A program made the position numbers and the translations under genes. From positions 1 to 46,873 of the forward strand of contig JASEGT010000008.1 in the NCBI GenBank assembly GCA_030018005.1: a DNA stretch of 46,873 nucleotides. The letters run 5' to 3'. Below are positions 27,262-35,833 of the stretch, piece after piece. Each line of letters starts with the position of its first letter. Position 1 is the stretch's first letter. This DNA is from Actinomycetota bacterium (GTDB taxonomy: Bacteria; Actinomycetota; Aquicultoria; Aquicultorales; Aquicultoraceae). The notes beneath the pieces are model-generated. The model was not told the origin of the DNA. It saw only the letters and a program-made list of their open reading frames with translations, and made no database searches.

Positions 27262-28140
27262 ATGCAATTTCGTCCTTTTTACTTCTTGAAAGAGTCTTTG
27301 GTAAGTTTCAAGAAAAACTGGGTCATCAGTATGGCGGGCATCACCACAGTCGCACTATCGCTGCTGCTGGTAGGGGCCTTCATGCTCTTCGCGTTTGCGA
27401 TGAACAACATCATAAAATCGACCGAGCAGAAGGTCGAAGTAGTGCTTTTCCTGGCCGAAGGGGTGCCCGCCGAATCGGTCGAAGCGCTCCAGGCTGAGAT
27501 CATCTCCTGGGAAGAGGTTAAAAAGGCGACCTATGTCTCCAAAGAACAGGCGCTCGGCAGGCTGAAGCAAGAATTTAAAGAGTCGGACATGCTCGAGATG
27601 CTCGAAGGCAACCCGCTACCGGCGTCTCTAGAGGTAACGCTTAAGAACCCGCAGAAGGCCAACGATGTCGTCGACCGGTTAAAGGGACGTTCTGAGATTG
27701 ACGATATTAGACACGATAGAGAGACTGTTGAGCGGCTGTTTCAGGTAACCAGGGTCGCGCGGTGGTTCATCGTGGTCTTTGTCGGGCTGCTCGCTTTTAC
27801 ATCCCTGGTTCTTATCGCTAATGCGATTCGCCTCGCCATTTATGCGCGACGCAAAGAGGTAGCGATCATGCGGCTCGTCGGTGCGTCGAACTGGTTTATC
27901 CGTTGGCCGTTTTTGCTCGAAGGTATCTTACAGGGCTTCATCGGCGGTATTATCGCAGCGCTCCTGCTGTACCTCGCAAAGGTCATGCTCATAGACAAGA
28001 TAAAGGGCGCGCTGGTGTTTCTGCCGATCAGCTCGAGCCCGCAGGAATTCTATCAACTGATATTTGCTTTGCTTGCTGCCGGGATGTTCATCGGCGCGGC
28101 AGGGAGTGCCATAGCTCTACGGCGGTTCTTAAGGGTCTAA
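27262..28140 (+). CDS. ftsX: Cell-division permease-like protein FtsX
   Basis: 292 residues. Hydrophobic segment one lies at about 20-45 (GITTVALSLLLVGAFMLFAF), then an extracellular loop of about 120 residues (QKVEVVLFLAEGVPAESVEAL, WEEVKKATYVSKEQAL, EMLEGNPLPASLEVTL), then three more segments in the FtsX/MacB-like fold (RWFIVVFVGLLAFTSLVLIANAIRLAIYARR with KEVAIMRLVGAS). The loop is the part that binds EnvC/PcsB-type hydrolase regulators. AAGGAG is nine bases before the ATG. It forms the FtsEX complex with the upstream gene. Confidence 0.95.
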   Translation: MQFRPFYFLKESLVSFKKNWVISMAGITTVALSLLLVGAFMLFAFAMNNIIKSTEQKVEVVLFLAEGVPAESVEALQAEIISWEEVKKATYVSKEQALGRLKQEFKESDMLEMLEGNPLPASLEVTLKNPQKANDVVDRLKGRSEIDDIRHDRETVERLFQVTRVARWFIVVFVGLLAFTSLVLIANAIRLAIYARRKEVAIMRLVGASNWFIRWPFLLEGILQGFIGGIIAALLLYLAKVMLIDKIKGALVFLPISSSPQEFYQLIFALLAAGMFIGAAGSAIALRRFLRV

Positions 28141-28356
28141 ACGAGCCGGGACGCCATCGCAAAGACGATAGATAATGAGCTTGCGGCTACATCGTAGCAA
28201 TAGTTTGCGCCAGGACGCTCTCTCCTCGCATATATATCATGGCCAAGCAGGTGCGGTTGCTATACGTAAGCTTGAGGATTATGCGCCCTCATGTAGTGCG
28301 CTGGTTGACTTGCCAGGCCTCCAATGCTTAACTAATAGCTAATCAAAGGTGGAGCT

Positions 28357-29604
28357 ATGGGTGTTACTACTGCGTTGCGGCAAAAGATAACAGCAGTAAT
28401 TGCGATATTCGTTATTATCTCTCAAGTTAATCCTGCCTTTTCTTCTGCGGTCTCCACTAAGAAAAGCGAGCTAAACGGTGTCAACAGCCGTCTCAAACAG
28501 ACTCGTGAAAAGATCAAGCAATCCAAAGCCCAAGAGGCCAGGCTCGTCGGCGAGATAAAATCGGTCGACGACAGCGTATTTGCCGCGCAAAAAGAGTTAG
28601 ACAGATTCGACGCCGAACTCAAGAAGGTAGGCTTACAGCGCGGCGTGACCGAGCGCCAGCTCGAAGTGTTACAAGTAGAACTTTGGGGTACCGAGCAGGA
28701 GCTGGAGCAGACCTCCGCAAAACTCGACGAACAGAAGACCCTTCTAGACAACCGCATAGAAGGTATGTACAAACGCGGAAGCGCGGGCTACCTCGACGTT
28801 TTGCTCAATGCGAGCAATTTCACAAGTTTTCTGAACCGGATGCGTTTCCTGGAGTACGTCGTGGCCCAGGATATCAATATAGTCGGCCGGATAACCGACA
28901 CCAAAGAGATCATCGAGCAGAAAAAGCGCGACGTCGAACAGAATAAAATCGCCGTAAACGGTGAGCGCGTCAAGTTAGTAGCGGAGGAGCAGCGGATTAA
29001 AGAGCTGACCCAAGCGCGGCTGACCAAGAAGAAGGCTCTCCAATCTGAGAACGGCAGGAAACAAGCGCTTCTTGTACAGATAAAGGACAACCGTTCAGCA
29101 TATGAGCTGGCCGAAGACCAGCTTCTCGATGAGTCGTCGCGACTTACCGCAAAAATAAAGGAGTTGGAACGCAAGGGGCGCGGGAGCGGGCGCTCTTCGG
29201 CAAGACCGAGCGATTTCTCACCGGGTGCTTTTGCTTGGCCGACCGATGGCGATGTTACATCCTCGTTCGGCATGAGAAAGCATCCTATACTGGGTGTAAC
29301 ACGCATGCACACCGGCGTCGACATCGGCGCGCCTTCCGGACAAGCGGTTATCGCGGTCGATGATGGTGTGGTCATTCAGGCCGGATGGCTTAAAGGATAC
29401 GGACAGACCGTAATCGTCAGCCATGGCGGCAACACAAGCACCCTATACGCCCATCTCTCATCGATCAGTATCTCCGAAGGGAGCAGCGTTTCGAAAGGGC
29501 AGACGGTTGGCAAGATAGGCTCGACCGGTCTGTCTACCGGACCCCACCTCCATTTCGAAGTGCGAAAAGACGGCGAGCCGCAGAATCCCATGAATTGGTA
29601 CTAA
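28357..29604 (+). CDS. Coiled-coil M23 peptidase (EnvC/NlpD-like murein hydrolase)
   Basis: 415 residues. A signal peptide (residues 1-32) is followed by long coiled coils (about 35-120 and 190-280, rich in Lys/Glu/Gln heptads) and a C-terminal LytM/M23 domain (about 290-415). The zinc-site and active-site residues are all kept: [35 protein letters not shown] and [13 protein letters not shown]. It should therefore be an active endopeptidase rather than a degenerate activator. Coiled coils plus M23 downstream of ftsEX match the FtsEX-controlled hydrolases (EnvC, PcsB, RipC analogues). GGTGGAG precedes the ATG by four bases. Confidence 0.9.
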   Translation: MGVTTALRQKITAVIAIFVIISQVNPAFSSAVSTKKSELNGVNSRLKQTREKIKQSKAQEARLVGEIKSVDDSVFAAQKELDRFDAELKKVGLQRGVTERQLEVLQVELWGTEQELEQTSAKLDEQKTLLDNRIEGMYKRGSAGYLDVLLNASNFTSFLNRMRFLEYVVAQDINIVGRITDTKEIIEQKKRDVEQNKIAVNGERVKLVAEEQRIKELTQARLTKKKALQSENGRKQALLVQIKDNRSAYELAEDQLLDESSRLTAKIKELERKGRGSGRSSARPSDFSPGAFAWPTDGDVTSSFGMRKHPILGVTRMHTGVDIGAPSGQAVIAVDDGVVIQAGWLKGYGQTVIVSHGGNTSTLYAHLSSISISEGSSVSKGQTVGKIGSTGLSTGPHLHFEVRKDGEPQNPMNWY

Positions 29605-29746
29605 TAAATCCTTAGCAAAAACCCGTCTATGTCCATTCGGTGACTCCGTTTATTCTATCGTGGCCCCAATATTTCGCAAGCTATGGCGGATACCCCTGTT
29701 TTTGCTTATACTATTTAAAGTCACTGTATTAAAAGAGGTGTAAGTT

Positions 29747-30952
29747 TTGGATAGAAAAGTTTTAGCCGCAATTGGAGTCGCGCTCGCATTTTTGGTAGTT
29801 TTCGCAACATTCGCCGGGGGTATGTTTCTCGGCAAGATGCTCGAGCAGCAGCGTACTGCGGCGTACCAGCAGGGATTACCGTCGGTCCAGAAGGTCCAGG
29901 AAGTATTCTCGATAATCGACCACGCCTATGTCGAGGAAGTCTCAGAAAAAAAGCTGATAAACGGGGCGGTGGAGGGCATGCTCGAAGCGCTCGATGACCC
30001 CTATACCCACTACTTCGACAAGACACATTTCGACAAGTTTATGGAGGATACGACCGGGCATTTCGATGGTGTCGGCATTGTCATAAGCCAGAACAAAGAG
30101 AAAGAATTGATCGTAATATCGCCTATCGACGGCACACCGGCCCATAAAGCGGGCATCAAAGAGAACGATATTATTATAAAGATAGACGACAAAGCGACCA
30201 AGGGGATCAATAGCGACGAGGCGGTGAAGTTGATTCGCGGAAAGCGCGGCACAAAGGTCAAGCTGACGATGCGCCGCGAGGGAACAAAGGAGCCGCTCGT
30301 TTTTGACCTGGTAAGGGCACAAATCAACATCCCGAACGTCTCGTCTGAAAAGGTCGACGGCGATATCGGGTATCTTAGGCTCCACCAGTTTAATGAGCAG
30401 ACCCAAGCCGATCTCAAGAAACACTACGAAAAGCTTAAGTCGCAAGAGGTAAAAGGAGTCGTTTTTGACCTAAGAAACAATCCCGGCGGCATTCTCGAGC
30501 AGTCTGTCGATGTAGGAAGCATGTGGATAAAGTCAGGCCCTATCGTAAAGGTGAAATCAAGGACGGGCCAAATCGAATCTCGAAATGCGAATGGCGGGGC
30601 CGATGAGAAGATGCCCCTCGTCATCCTGGTCAACAAGGGCAGCGCCAGCGCGGCTGAAATCGTTGCCGGGGCTTTGCAGGATTATAAGCGGGCCGTAATT
30701 GTCGGCGAGACTACTTTTGGCAAAGCGTCGGTACAGACGGTCATCGATCTTTCAGACGGGTCGGGGATCCTATTGACGACCGATAAATATCTGACACCGA
30801 AAGGTCGGATGATTCACAAGAAAGGCATCAAACCCGATATCATCGTCAAATTCGACCCGCACAAAGATAAAGAGGACGTTCAGCTTAAGCAAGCCAAAGA
30901 GGTTTTGAGGGAGCTAATCTCGGGGAAGCGGATACTTAAAGCGGCATCGTAA
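29747..30952 (+). CDS. ctpA: C-terminal processing peptidase (S41 family)
   Basis: 401 residues with an N-terminal membrane anchor (AIGVALAFLVVFATFAGGMFLG), a CTP N-terminal region (VEGMLEALDDPYTHYFD), a PDZ domain (about 95-175: GVGIVISQ, SPIDGTPAHKAGIKENDII) and the S41 catalytic domain. The Ser-Lys dyad is visible in VNKGSASAAEIVAGALQD (Ser) and GETTFGKASVQT (Lys). Such proteases cleave C-termini of envelope proteins and often regulate cell-wall hydrolases, which fits its position after the M23 peptidase. TTG 29747 has AAGAGGTG six bases upstream. A strong bidirectional terminator follows. Confidence 0.94.
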   Translation: MDRKVLAAIGVALAFLVVFATFAGGMFLGKMLEQQRTAAYQQGLPSVQKVQEVFSIIDHAYVEEVSEKKLINGAVEGMLEALDDPYTHYFDKTHFDKFMEDTTGHFDGVGIVISQNKEKELIVISPIDGTPAHKAGIKENDIIIKIDDKATKGINSDEAVKLIRGKRGTKVKLTMRREGTKEPLVFDLVRAQINIPNVSSEKVDGDIGYLRLHQFNEQTQADLKKHYEKLKSQEVKGVVFDLRNNPGGILEQSVDVGSMWIKSGPIVKVKSRTGQIESRNANGGADEKMPLVILVNKGSASAAEIVAGALQDYKRAVIVGETTFGKASVQTVIDLSDGSGILLTTDKYLTPKGRMIHKKGIKPDIIVKFDPHKDKEDVQLKQAKEVLRELISGKRILKAAS

Positions 30953-30981
30953 GGCCGCACCCGCCGACGACGTGCGCAAAT

Positions 30982-31017
30982 AAAAATAGCCCAGAGCGTC
31001 TGCCCTGGGCTATTTTT
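30982..31017. terminator. Bidirectional rho-independent terminator
   Basis: Arms 30982-30994 (starting AAAAATAGCC) and 31005-31017 (ending in TTTTT) form a perfect 13-bp stem. It lies between the convergent ctpA and the minus-strand gene ending at 31027, so it can serve both. Confidence 0.88.
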
Positions 31018-31026
31018 ACTTCAATG

Positions 31027-31464
31027 CTACATCCGGTCGTCGTCGTCGATTTCATCGAAGAGCTCCGCCGGTGCCTCTTCGTCGTAGCGTGACGCTGCAA
31101 AAATCTCGCGATTGACGCGATTTGCGCGCTTATTGTCTTCTTCAATCGGGGTGAGTTTCAGGATTTTAATGTCATCGACCAATTCTATTACGCTTAAATT
31201 GTTATCATGAGGGAAGAAACGTAAATAATTAAAGCTGAGGATGTTCAAGAATATGCAGCCGTTTACGATGAGAGTCGAGGTCTCGGCGTTAGAAAAAACT
31301 TTAACCACGACACCTTCGCCCTCGCTGATGGTGCTGCCGTCGACGTTGTAGGTATACTTGACACTCTCGAGGGTCTCGAGGGCGCGTCGCATGTCTTTCT
31401 TGTTTATCAGGATGCCTTCATTGACGATACAAGGAGCAGGTGAGGCATGACGAAAGTTTTGCAT
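31027..31464 (-). CDS. Acidic protein of unknown function
   Basis: 145 residues with no signal peptide. The middle segment (KYTYNVDGSTISEGEGVVVKVF, STLIVNGCIFLNILSFNYLRFF) looks like a small beta domain; the C-terminus is strongly acidic (EEAPAELFDEIDDDD). The ATG at 31464 follows GGAGGT at an eight-base distance, so upstream in-frame residues are excluded. It is divergent from rnr and convergent with ctpA. No family recognised. Acidic tail and lack of membrane segments suggest a cytosolic adaptor or structural protein, but that is a guess. Confidence 0.7.
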   Translation of the reverse strand: MQNFRHASPAPCIVNEGILINKKDMRRALETLESVKYTYNVDGSTISEGEGVVVKVFSNAETSTLIVNGCIFLNILSFNYLRFFPHDNNLSVIELVDDIKILKLTPIEEDNKRANRVNREIFAASRYDEEAPAELFDEIDDDDRM

Positions 31465-31574
31465 CGATTCTAACCTCCGAGTCTGTTGCAAGTTACTTGC
31501 TCATTCTATAACAGTTACCGGAAACCGTAAATACTAAAAAATCGAATATGGTTAAAACTTTTAAGGGGTGTTAA

Positions 31575-33710
31575 ATGCAGATAACACGCGAACTGATAAA
31601 GCTGATGAGTAAAAAGGGATACGCGCCGCAGGACTTGGACGGGCTGGCGGCCGAACTTCATCTTCCGGGCGTAGACAAGCATGATATAAAGAAAGCCCTG
31701 GGCTTGCTCGAAGCCGAAGGGAAAGTCCTACAGACGAAGAAGGGCAAGTATGCATTGCCGGCGCAGCTCGATTTGGTAATCGGCGAGCTTCTGGCGAACA
31801 AGGCCGGATATGGTTTTGTAAAGACTCCCATCGGCGATGTTTTTGTTCCGGCGAGCAAGATAAACGGGGCCATGCACGGCGATAAGGTCGCTATTCGTAT
31901 TTCGCGAAGAAAGACCAGGCAGGGTCCGCGGAGTGAGGGCGAGATAGCGCGCATATTGGAGAGGGCTTATGAGGCGGTTGTCGGGCGTTATGAGCGGCAC
32001 GGCAAGATAAGTATAGTGGTACCGTCAGACAAGCGCATACAGTACCAGGTCTTTGTTCACAGAAACGATGCCATCGACGCGAAGGACGGGGACATGGTCG
32101 TCGCTAAAATACTCGAATACCCGGACGGAGTGCGCGCGGCGCGCGGGAGCATTATCGAGATAATCGGCGATGAGACGTCGCCGACGATAGAGATAGACGT
32201 CATCGTCCGCGAACATAATTTGAGCACGGAGTTTACACTGGCGACCATGGCCGAAGCCGAATCGGTGCCCGAAAGCGTCATAGTGGCCGATACGATAGGG
32301 CGCAAAGACTATCGCGGTGTTTTTACGGTAACGATAGACGGGCTCGACGCTAAGGATTTCGATGATGCCATCAGCATCAGGCGCGATAATAACGGTCATT
32401 TCCACCTTGGCGTACATATTGCCGACGTCTCTCATTACGTGGGCATCGGCAGTGCGCTTGACCAGGAGGCATACGAGCGCGCGACCAGCGTCTACCTGGC
32501 CGACCGGGTGTTGCCGATGTTGCCGCATAAGCTCTCCAACAATATTTGCAGCCTCAATCCGCGCGTAGACAGGTTGAGTCTCTCTGTTGAGATGGTCGTC
32601 GATGAGAGCGGTGAGGTCGGCGATTTCGAGATATTCAACGGGGTGATAAACAGCGATTACCGACTGACCTATGAGCAGGTTGACGAGGCGTTTGCGACAG
32701 GGGTTTTCCCGGATGCGGACGTTCGCGACCTTCTAGTCTCGATGCGCGAGCTGAGCGATGTTCTCGAAGGTAAGCGCCTAAGGCGGGGGAGCCTCAATTT
32801 CGAGACTATCGAGCCGAAGGTGATTCTCGACGCGAATCTCAGACCCTTAGAGGTCATAGTCCGGGAGCGTACCGCCGCGACCAAGCTTATCGAGGAGGCG
32901 ATGATTCTCACCAATGAGACGGTGGCCGGCTTTATGTATTGGCAGGATGCGCCGATGGTCTATCGCGTCCACGACAAGCCCAACGAGGAGAGCCTCGTCC
33001 AGATAGAGGAACTCATCGAGAATCTTCATTATCCGGTCAAGAAGCTCAAAGGGGCGCATCCGAGGATAATCCAGCAGATAATCACGCACGCGCACAACAG
33101 ACCGGAGAAGTTGCTCATAAACAACCTCTTGCTGCGGGCGATGAAGCGGGCGAAATACACGCCGTCGAGCATGCTCCACTTCGGGTTGGCTTCACAGAAT
33201 TATACCCATTTTACCTCGCCAATCAGGCGCTATCCCGACCTCATCGTCCACCGGCTGGTCAAGGCTACACTCGAACAGAGTTTATCCGAGCCCGAGCTGG
33301 TAGGCATGGTCGATAGTCTCGTCGAGATTTGCGAGCATAGCTCCTACATGGAGCGCGAAGCCGACGACGCCTCGCGCGAATCGGTCGATGTCAAACTCTG
33401 TGAGCTTATGAAGGCGCATATCGGAGAGGAATTCGATGGGACGATAACGGGTGTCGCGGGATATGGATTCTTTGTTCAGCTCGCGAACACGGCCGAGGGG
33501 CTCGTGCATATCAAGGATATAACCGACGACTATTACGAATACGATGAGGCTACCTTTACGCTGCTTGGGCGGCGCACGGGGAGGGCGTTTCAAATCGGCC
33601 ACACCGTGCGGGTCCAGATTACGAACGTCGTCATCGGTGAGCGCAGGATAGACTTTGTGCTGGCCGAGGAGGAACAAACCCGCAAGAAACGCTCGAAGAG
33701 GGCAAGATAG
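31575..33710 (+). CDS. rnr: Ribonuclease R
   Basis: 711 residues, typical of RNase R. Order: an N-terminal winged-helix region (LIKLMSKKGYAPQDLDGLAAEL, VLQTKKGKYALP), cold-shock domains (ANKAGYGFVKT, DVFVPASKINGAMHGDKVAIRI), the RNB catalytic domain with DGLDAKDFDDAISIRR (four conserved Asp), the HYVGIGSALDQEAYERATSVYLADRVLPMLP block and HFTSPIRRYPDLIVHR, then a C-terminal S1 domain (GTITGVAGYGFFVQL, AEGLVHIKDI) and a basic tail. It degrades structured RNA 3' to 5' and removes the faulty mRNA in trans-translation with SmpB and tmRNA, which are encoded next. AAGGGGTG precedes the ATG. Confidence 0.96.
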   Translation: MQITRELIKLMSKKGYAPQDLDGLAAELHLPGVDKHDIKKALGLLEAEGKVLQTKKGKYALPAQLDLVIGELLANKAGYGFVKTPIGDVFVPASKINGAMHGDKVAIRISRRKTRQGPRSEGEIARILERAYEAVVGRYERHGKISIVVPSDKRIQYQVFVHRNDAIDAKDGDMVVAKILEYPDGVRAARGSIIEIIGDETSPTIEIDVIVREHNLSTEFTLATMAEAESVPESVIVADTIGRKDYRGVFTVTIDGLDAKDFDDAISIRRDNNGHFHLGVHIADVSHYVGIGSALDQEAYERATSVYLADRVLPMLPHKLSNNICSLNPRVDRLSLSVEMVVDESGEVGDFEIFNGVINSDYRLTYEQVDEAFATGVFPDADVRDLLVSMRELSDVLEGKRLRRGSLNFETIEPKVILDANLRPLEVIVRERTAATKLIEEAMILTNETVAGFMYWQDAPMVYRVHDKPNEESLVQIEELIENLHYPVKKLKGAHPRIIQQIITHAHNRPEKLLINNLLLRAMKRAKYTPSSMLHFGLASQNYTHFTSPIRRYPDLIVHRLVKATLEQSLSEPELVGMVDSLVEICEHSSYMEREADDASRESVDVKLCELMKAHIGEEFDGTITGVAGYGFFVQLANTAEGLVHIKDITDDYYEYDEATFTLLGRRTGRAFQIGHTVRVQITNVVIGERRIDFVLAEEEQTRKKRSKRAR

Positions 33711-33795
33711 CCGTGAGCTGTATGTCGCGGTTGGACTACTTGCACTACGCGACTTCTTCCGGGCCGGAGTTTTCGCCACAATCCCGGCTGCGAAG

Positions 33796-33804
33796 TGATA
33801 TAAT
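33796..33804 (+). promoter_or_regulatory. Extended -10 element directly before smpB
   Basis: TGA-TATAAT (33796-33804) is a perfect extended -10 ending eight bases before the smpB ATG (33813). Transcription starting the usual six to seven bases downstream would give an essentially leaderless mRNA. No clear -35 lies upstream. Confidence 0.55.
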
Positions 33805-33812
33805 TCATTAGC

Positions 33813-34280
33813 ATGAAAACGGAAAGAATCGCGGCCAAAAACAGAAAAGCATATCATGATTACCATATCGATGAGACCTACGAAGCGGGAATCGAGCTTA
33901 AAGGCTCAGAGGTCAAGTCGATTCGCGCCGGTAAAATCAATCTGAGGGATAGTTACGCGCGCATCGACGATGGCGAGATGTGGCTATTTAATGTCCACAT
34001 AAGCCCCTATAGCCATGTAGATAAATTTACGCAGCCCGACCCGATTCGGCCCCGCAAACTGCTGTTGCACAAGAAAGAGATACTGCGCCTGATAGGGAAG
34101 ACAAAAGAGAAGGGTTATACGCTCATACCTCTCAAGGTCTATTTTAACAACCGCGGAAAGGCGAAGGTCGAGATAGGGTTGGCAAGGGGTAAGCTTCTCC
34201 ACGATAAACGCAAGGATATCTCCGAGCGTACCGCGAAACGCGACATCGAGCGCGCGCTCCGCGAGCGGCAGAAACAGTAG
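33813..34280 (+). CDS. smpB: SsrA-binding protein SmpB
   Basis: 155 residues. Conserved blocks: AAKNRKAYHDYHIDETYEAGIELKG reading into SEVKSIRAGKINLRDSYA, the HISPYSHVD loop, DPIRPRKLLLHKKEI, TLIPLKVYFN, and the basic C-terminal tail (KVEIGLARGKLLHDKRKDISERTAKRD) that enters the empty mRNA channel. SmpB delivers tmRNA to stalled ribosomes. No Shine-Dalgarno sequence precedes the ATG; a perfect extended -10 lies so close that leaderless expression is likely. It lies between rnr and the tmRNA gene, a compact trans-translation cluster. Confidence 0.96.
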   Translation: MKTERIAAKNRKAYHDYHIDETYEAGIELKGSEVKSIRAGKINLRDSYARIDDGEMWLFNVHISPYSHVDKFTQPDPIRPRKLLLHKKEILRLIGKTKEKGYTLIPLKVYFNNRGKAKVEIGLARGKLLHDKRKDISERTAKRDIERALRERQKQ

Positions 34281-34321
34281 GGTCGAGCGCTTGGTATGCT
34301 GAGCGTGAGAGCGCTGGTCCA

Positions 34322-34350
34322 TTTACAGCGGAAGCTTAATTCTATATAAT
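34322..34350 (+). promoter_or_regulatory. tmRNA promoter
   Basis: TTTACA (34322-34327), exactly 17 bp, then TATAAT (34345-34350): a near-consensus housekeeping promoter. Transcription would start near 34357, about 55 nt before the mature 5' end of tmRNA, leaving a leader to be removed by RNase P. Confidence 0.8.
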
Positions 34351-34411
34351 TTACATAGGGTTTTGTACATTGAAAAATGCGCCGGTGGTTAATATCGCCG
34401 GCCAAAAATAT

Positions 34412-34990
34412 GGGGGCGACAGGCTTCGACTGAGGTTGGTTTCGGCAAGAGAAGCGAGTCGAGCTCAGACAACTCGTTAAACTATCTGACAAAAAACAAA
34501 CGCAAACGAACCAGTTGCACTAGCCGCTTAATTGTGGCTCGTCAAACTAGAGATTGCTCACATCTCTAGGGCGACGTCATTTTAGTGAGCTCACTTCACC
34601 CGGACGCCCATAAGGGTTGAAGAAAATCTCATGGGATAGCGACCGGTTTACCCTGACTGTGGGGATGCCGGAAGCGAATAACAAACATAGTCTACGCTCG
34701 TAGATGCTCTTGTGGAAATGCCTGAGGACGTGGGTTCGATTCAGAAATGGGGTCGCCGGTAGCGGTAACGCTACCAGGAAAAACAAGGCTTACATCGGTG
34801 AAATCTAAGTTCGAGAGAATAAGGCAACGCCGAGGGGTGAAAGCCCTCTAGAGACTTATGTAGGAGTCTTGCCAAGTAGGTAAATCTATGGCTCTTACTA
34901 TACGCCTTGCACCGCACTATAAGAAAAATGCGGTTGAAGACATAGTCCAGTCCTTTCGGAAACGTTAGGGTAGCTGTCCCACCGCCTCCA
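34412..34990 (+). ncRNA. ssrA: tmRNA, interrupted by a group I intron in the T-loop
   Basis: The 5' end GGGGGCGACAGGCTTCGAC is the tmRNA signature. The acceptor stem pairs 34412-34418 with 34983-34989. The tag frame starts at GCA 34502 and reads ANEPVALAA followed by TAA (34529-34531), a normal proteolysis tag ending in LAA. Pseudoknot-rich sequence follows. The tRNA-like T-arm is split: GTGGGTTCGAT ends at 34740 and TCCCACCGCCTCC resumes at 34977. Joined, they give a 5-bp T-stem and a 7-base T-loop (TTCGATT). Mature length without the intron would be about 343 nt, standard for tmRNA. CCA is not encoded. Function requires splicing of the intron. Confidence 0.95.
34741..34976 (+). mobile_element. 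Group I intron (236 nt, no internal ORF) in the tmRNA T-loop
   Basis: The full catalytic core can be paired. P1: exon CGAT with GTCG (34752-34755), ending in the required U-G pair at the 5' splice site. P2: GGTAGCG-GTAA-CGCTACC. P3: CAAGGCT (34784-34790) with AGTCTTG (34865-34871). P4: CGGTG (34796-34800) with CGCCG (34828-34832). P5: a hairpin with GAGA tetraloop. P6: GAGGG with CCCTC. P7: GACTTATGT (34853-34861) with ACATAGTC (34940-34947) and one bulged base. P8: hairpin 34872-34891. A further ACCGCA/TGCGGT hairpin and P9 (TCC-TTTC-GGA) follow. The last intron base is G (34976), as required. All elements are intact, so it should self-splice. Group I introns at this T-loop site have been reported in other tmRNA genes. 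Confidence 0.93.
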
Positions 34991-34992
34991 CA

Positions 34993-35025
34993 AAAATAGG
35001 CCGCCTTTTATGGGTGGCCTATTTT
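34993..35025 (+). terminator. tmRNA terminator
   Basis: AAAATAGGCCGCC pairs with GGTGGCCTATTTT (35013-35025, one G-T pair) around a 7-base loop and ends in a T-run. It begins three bases after the tmRNA 3' end, and the following gene's ATG lies directly after it. Confidence 0.85.
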
Positions 35026-35026
35026 A

Positions 35027-35833
35027 ATGTTTGTTAATAGAACATATGTTCGGTATTATGATGTTATGGAAACCACACTCGTAAGGAATTGCCAGCAATG
35101 TGGCATAGCATTTAAAGCGCCATTGAGGGAGCTCAAGCGTGGTAACGCTAAGTTCTGCTCAAGAAGTTGTTCAGCAGCTTTTGGAAATCAAGTACGAAAG
35201 AAAGAGCAGGTCTCCAATCTAATATGTCATAAGTGTGGCCATGAGTTCTATCGTAAGCCTTCATTGAATAGATCAAGGACTAACTATTGCTCTGAGTGGT
35301 GCTTCAGGGAAGCATCAGGGCGCGCTTTTTCCAAAGGAGAGATTCTCCGTCTGATTCAGGATTTTGTTGATAAGCAGGGACGCATACCAACTCAAGTGGA
35401 GTTCTCTCGCAAGAGAGGTTGGCTAAACCCGAGCACGGTAGTTGGCCATTTTGGCTCATGGAACAAGGCAATTGCAGAGGCCGGCTTTCAACCTAATTCA
35501 GCGTCGATAGGCTATATGTGTTTTGCCAGAGATGGTCATCTTTGCAGGTCTTACAGTGAATTACTGATAGACGATTGGCTTACGGATAATGGAATCGGCC
35601 ATGATAAAGAAGTTAAGTATCCAGGCAGCAGATTGGTAGCCGACTGGAAGGTCGGAAATATTTTTATTGAATATTTAGGAATCGATATGCAAAGGGACAA
35701 TGCGATCAGCCGTAATTATCTTGAAACGCTGGAGCGCAAGAGAAGGATTTGCCTGGCCTTAGGCGTGAGATTGCTGGAAATAAGGCCTTTCGATTTAAAC
35801 AGTATCGAAATAGAGATGTTTCGTTATACCTAG
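35027..35833 (+). CDS. Homing-endonuclease-like protein: two zinc fingers, HARE repeat and PD-(D/E)XK-like nuclease domain
   Basis: 268 residues. Two zinc-finger-like motifs come first: C22-C25-C44-C48 and C67-C70-C88-C92 (each ending in a C-S-x-x-C type pair). Residues about 104-154 match the homing-endonuclease-associated repeat (ILRLIQDFVDKQGRIPTQVEF, HFGSWNKAIAEAGF). Residues about 174-256 resemble a PD-(D/E)XK nuclease: E178 in SYSELLIDDWL, D206 in VADW, E215 in FIEYLG and a later K238. This set is characteristic of intron-associated nucleases. It lies wholly outside the intron, 37 bp after the tmRNA 3' end, overlapping no exon. No ribosome binding site is visible before ATG 35027; ATG 35066 is another possible start. 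Its target is probably the tmRNA T-loop sequence. Confidence 0.75.
   Translation: MFVNRTYVRYYDVMETTLVRNCQQCGIAFKAPLRELKRGNAKFCSRSCSAAFGNQVRKKEQVSNLICHKCGHEFYRKPSLNRSRTNYCSEWCFREASGRAFSKGEILRLIQDFVDKQGRIPTQVEFSRKRGWLNPSTVVGHFGSWNKAIAEAGFQPNSASIGYMCFARDGHLCRSYSELLIDDWLTDNGIGHDKEVKYPGSRLVADWKVGNIFIEYLGIDMQRDNAISRNYLETLERKRRICLALGVRLLEIRPFDLNSIEIEMFRYT

Noticed and set aside
34741-34976. Idea that the homing nuclease is encoded inside the tmRNA intron
   Set aside because: The intron is only 236 nt with no frame of useful length, and the 3' exon of tmRNA lies before the nuclease gene.
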